A stretch of DNA of 5,415 nt from Deltaproteobacteria bacterium (lineage in GTDB: Bacteria; Desulfobacterota; GWC2-55-46; JADFVP01): assembly GCA_024275855.1 (NCBI GenBank), contig JAJRYL010000229.1, positions 1 to 5,415 of the forward strand, read 5' to 3'. The notes below the pieces were generated by a model. The model searched no databases and was not told the DNA's origin. It worked only from the letters and a program-made list of their open reading frames with translations. Below, piece after piece: positions 4,610-5,415 of this stretch (positions within the stretch are counted from its first letter, which is position 1; each line of letters opens with the position of its first letter). The position numbers and the translations under genes were made by a program.

Positions 4610-5415
4610 ATGCCGCAACCTGTAAAAAAACTTTCACTTTTCGAGCGCTATCTAACCATCTGGGTTCTGCTCTGTATCGCAGGAGGAATTATGCTTGGAA
4701 GGCTGGCGCCGGGCGCCGCCTCAACGTTAAACGACTTTTCAATTCACGAGGTATCGATACCTATCGCGGTCTGCCTCTTTTTTATGATGTACCCTATAAT
4801 GGTTAAAATTGATTTTTCCCGTGTAGTAAAGTCCGTACAAGCGCCAAAACCTGTTCTTCTGACCTTGCTGATTAACTGGGCGATAAAACCGTTCACCATG
4901 TTGGCGATATCGTATTTCTTTCTCGGTTTTTTATTCAAGAGCTACCTTCCCGGCACTGAAATTCTCGCAAACGGCGAGGAGGTGGAGCTGTGGCGAAGTT
5001 ATATAGCCGGCACAATCCTGCTCGGTATAGCGCCGTGTACGGCAATGGTTCTGATGTGGGGGTACCTCGCAAAGGGCAACGACGCCCTGACGCTTGTAAT
5101 GGTCGCTATCAATTCTTTGATGATGCTCGTCCTATTCGGCCCGCTCGGCGGGGTGCTGCTGAATGTAAATTCCATGACAGTGCCGTGGCAGACTATGTTG
5201 CTCTCGGTCTTCATCTATGTCGGGCTGCCTCTTTTCGCCGGTTATCTTTCGAGAAAATGGATAATGAAATATAAGGGGCTGGAGTGGTTCAATAACAGAT
5301 TTCTTCACCTGCTCACCCCTGTCAGTATAGCCGCTCTGCTCTTAACCCTGCTTCTGCTCTTTTCGTTCAAGGGCGAGGTTATTATAAGCAACCCGCTTAC
5401 TATCTTGTGGATAGC
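4610..5415 (+). CDS. acr3: Arsenite efflux transporter Acr3 (partial, 3' end missing)
   Basis: This inner-membrane permease of the bile/arsenite/riboflavin transporter superfamily exports arsenite driven by the proton motive force. The 268 visible codons are open to the right edge. The family is usually about 350 residues, so roughly the last quarter is missing. Hydrophobic segments lie at about 14-31, 47-66, 82-108, 131-153, 158-184, 194-213 and 234-252. The segment with GIAPCTAMV carries Cys143, equivalent to the essential cysteine (Cys129) of Alkaliphilus Acr3, followed by the highly conserved [22 protein letters not shown]. The start ATG 4610 begins 7 bases after the arsC stop, with GAGG at 4596-4599 inside the end of arsC, so translation is probably coupled. 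It removes the arsenite that ArsC makes. No frame break is visible. Confidence 0.95.
   Translation, partial: MPQPVKKLSLFERYLTIWVLLCIAGGIMLGRLAPGAASTLNDFSIHEVSIPIAVCLFFMMYPIMVKIDFSRVVKSVQAPKPVLLTLLINWAIKPFTMLAISYFFLGFLFKSYLPGTEILANGEEVELWRSYIAGTILLGIAPCTAMVLMWGYLAKGNDALTLVMVAINSLMMLVLFGPLGGVLLNVNSMTVPWQTMLLSVFIYVGLPLFAGYLSRKWIMKYKGLEWFNNRFLHLLTPVSIAALLLTLLLLFSFKGEVIISNPLTILWI

Noticed and set aside
4990..5274. A 94-codon plus-strand frame inside acr3
   Set aside because: It is out of frame with the clear Acr3 reading frame, which is unbroken through this stretch.

Overview
The window holds two chemotaxis-type genes read leftward and an arsenic-resistance operon read rightward. They diverge from an intergenic region of about 640 bases. 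The combination suggests a flagellated, diderm bacterium that lives at low or changing oxygen: membrane chemoreceptors, a sigma-28-like promoter, a bacteriohemerythrin oxygen-binding domain fused to a receptor, and thioredoxin-type arsenate reductase with Acr3. DcrH-like receptors of sulfate reducers come to mind, so a former deltaproteobacterium is possible. The taxonomy is a guess, because no marker gene is present.

Positions 1-88 (minus) are the first 29 codons of a membrane protein with a TTG start, a good ribosome binding site and a close match to the flagellar/chemotaxis sigma-28 promoter at 143-169. Positions 170-543 contain no credible gene; they hold a G-rich run and short dyads. A strong hairpin terminator at 544-585 ends the next leftward gene. 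That gene (609-3056, minus) encodes an 815-codon methyl-accepting chemotaxis protein: TM1, a periplasmic region that looks like two tandem PilJ-N-like modules, TM2, HAMP, signalling hairpin, and a C-terminal bacteriohemerythrin domain with every iron ligand. It carries an in-frame TGA at codon 66, with clearly coding sequence on both sides.

Positions 3057-3741 are intergenic. They hold the receptor's ribosome binding site in a hairpin loop, several perfect or near-perfect inverted repeats, a possible small-RNA locus ending in a T7 tract, a leftward terminator-like hairpin, and a near-consensus sigma-70 promoter (3697-3725). A dyad that is probably the ArsR operator overlaps this promoter.

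Positions 3742-5415 (plus) are an arsR-arsC-acr3 operon. ArsR senses arsenite through a CxC site and represses the operon. ArsC reduces arsenate to arsenite using thioredoxin. Acr3 exports the arsenite. acr3 runs off the right edge. The 5' end of arsR has no normal start codon in its own frame; adding one T in the run at 3770-3772 would join it to an upstream ATG. The window therefore contains two genes with apparent lesions, so sequence error, real decay and unusual translation all have to be considered.
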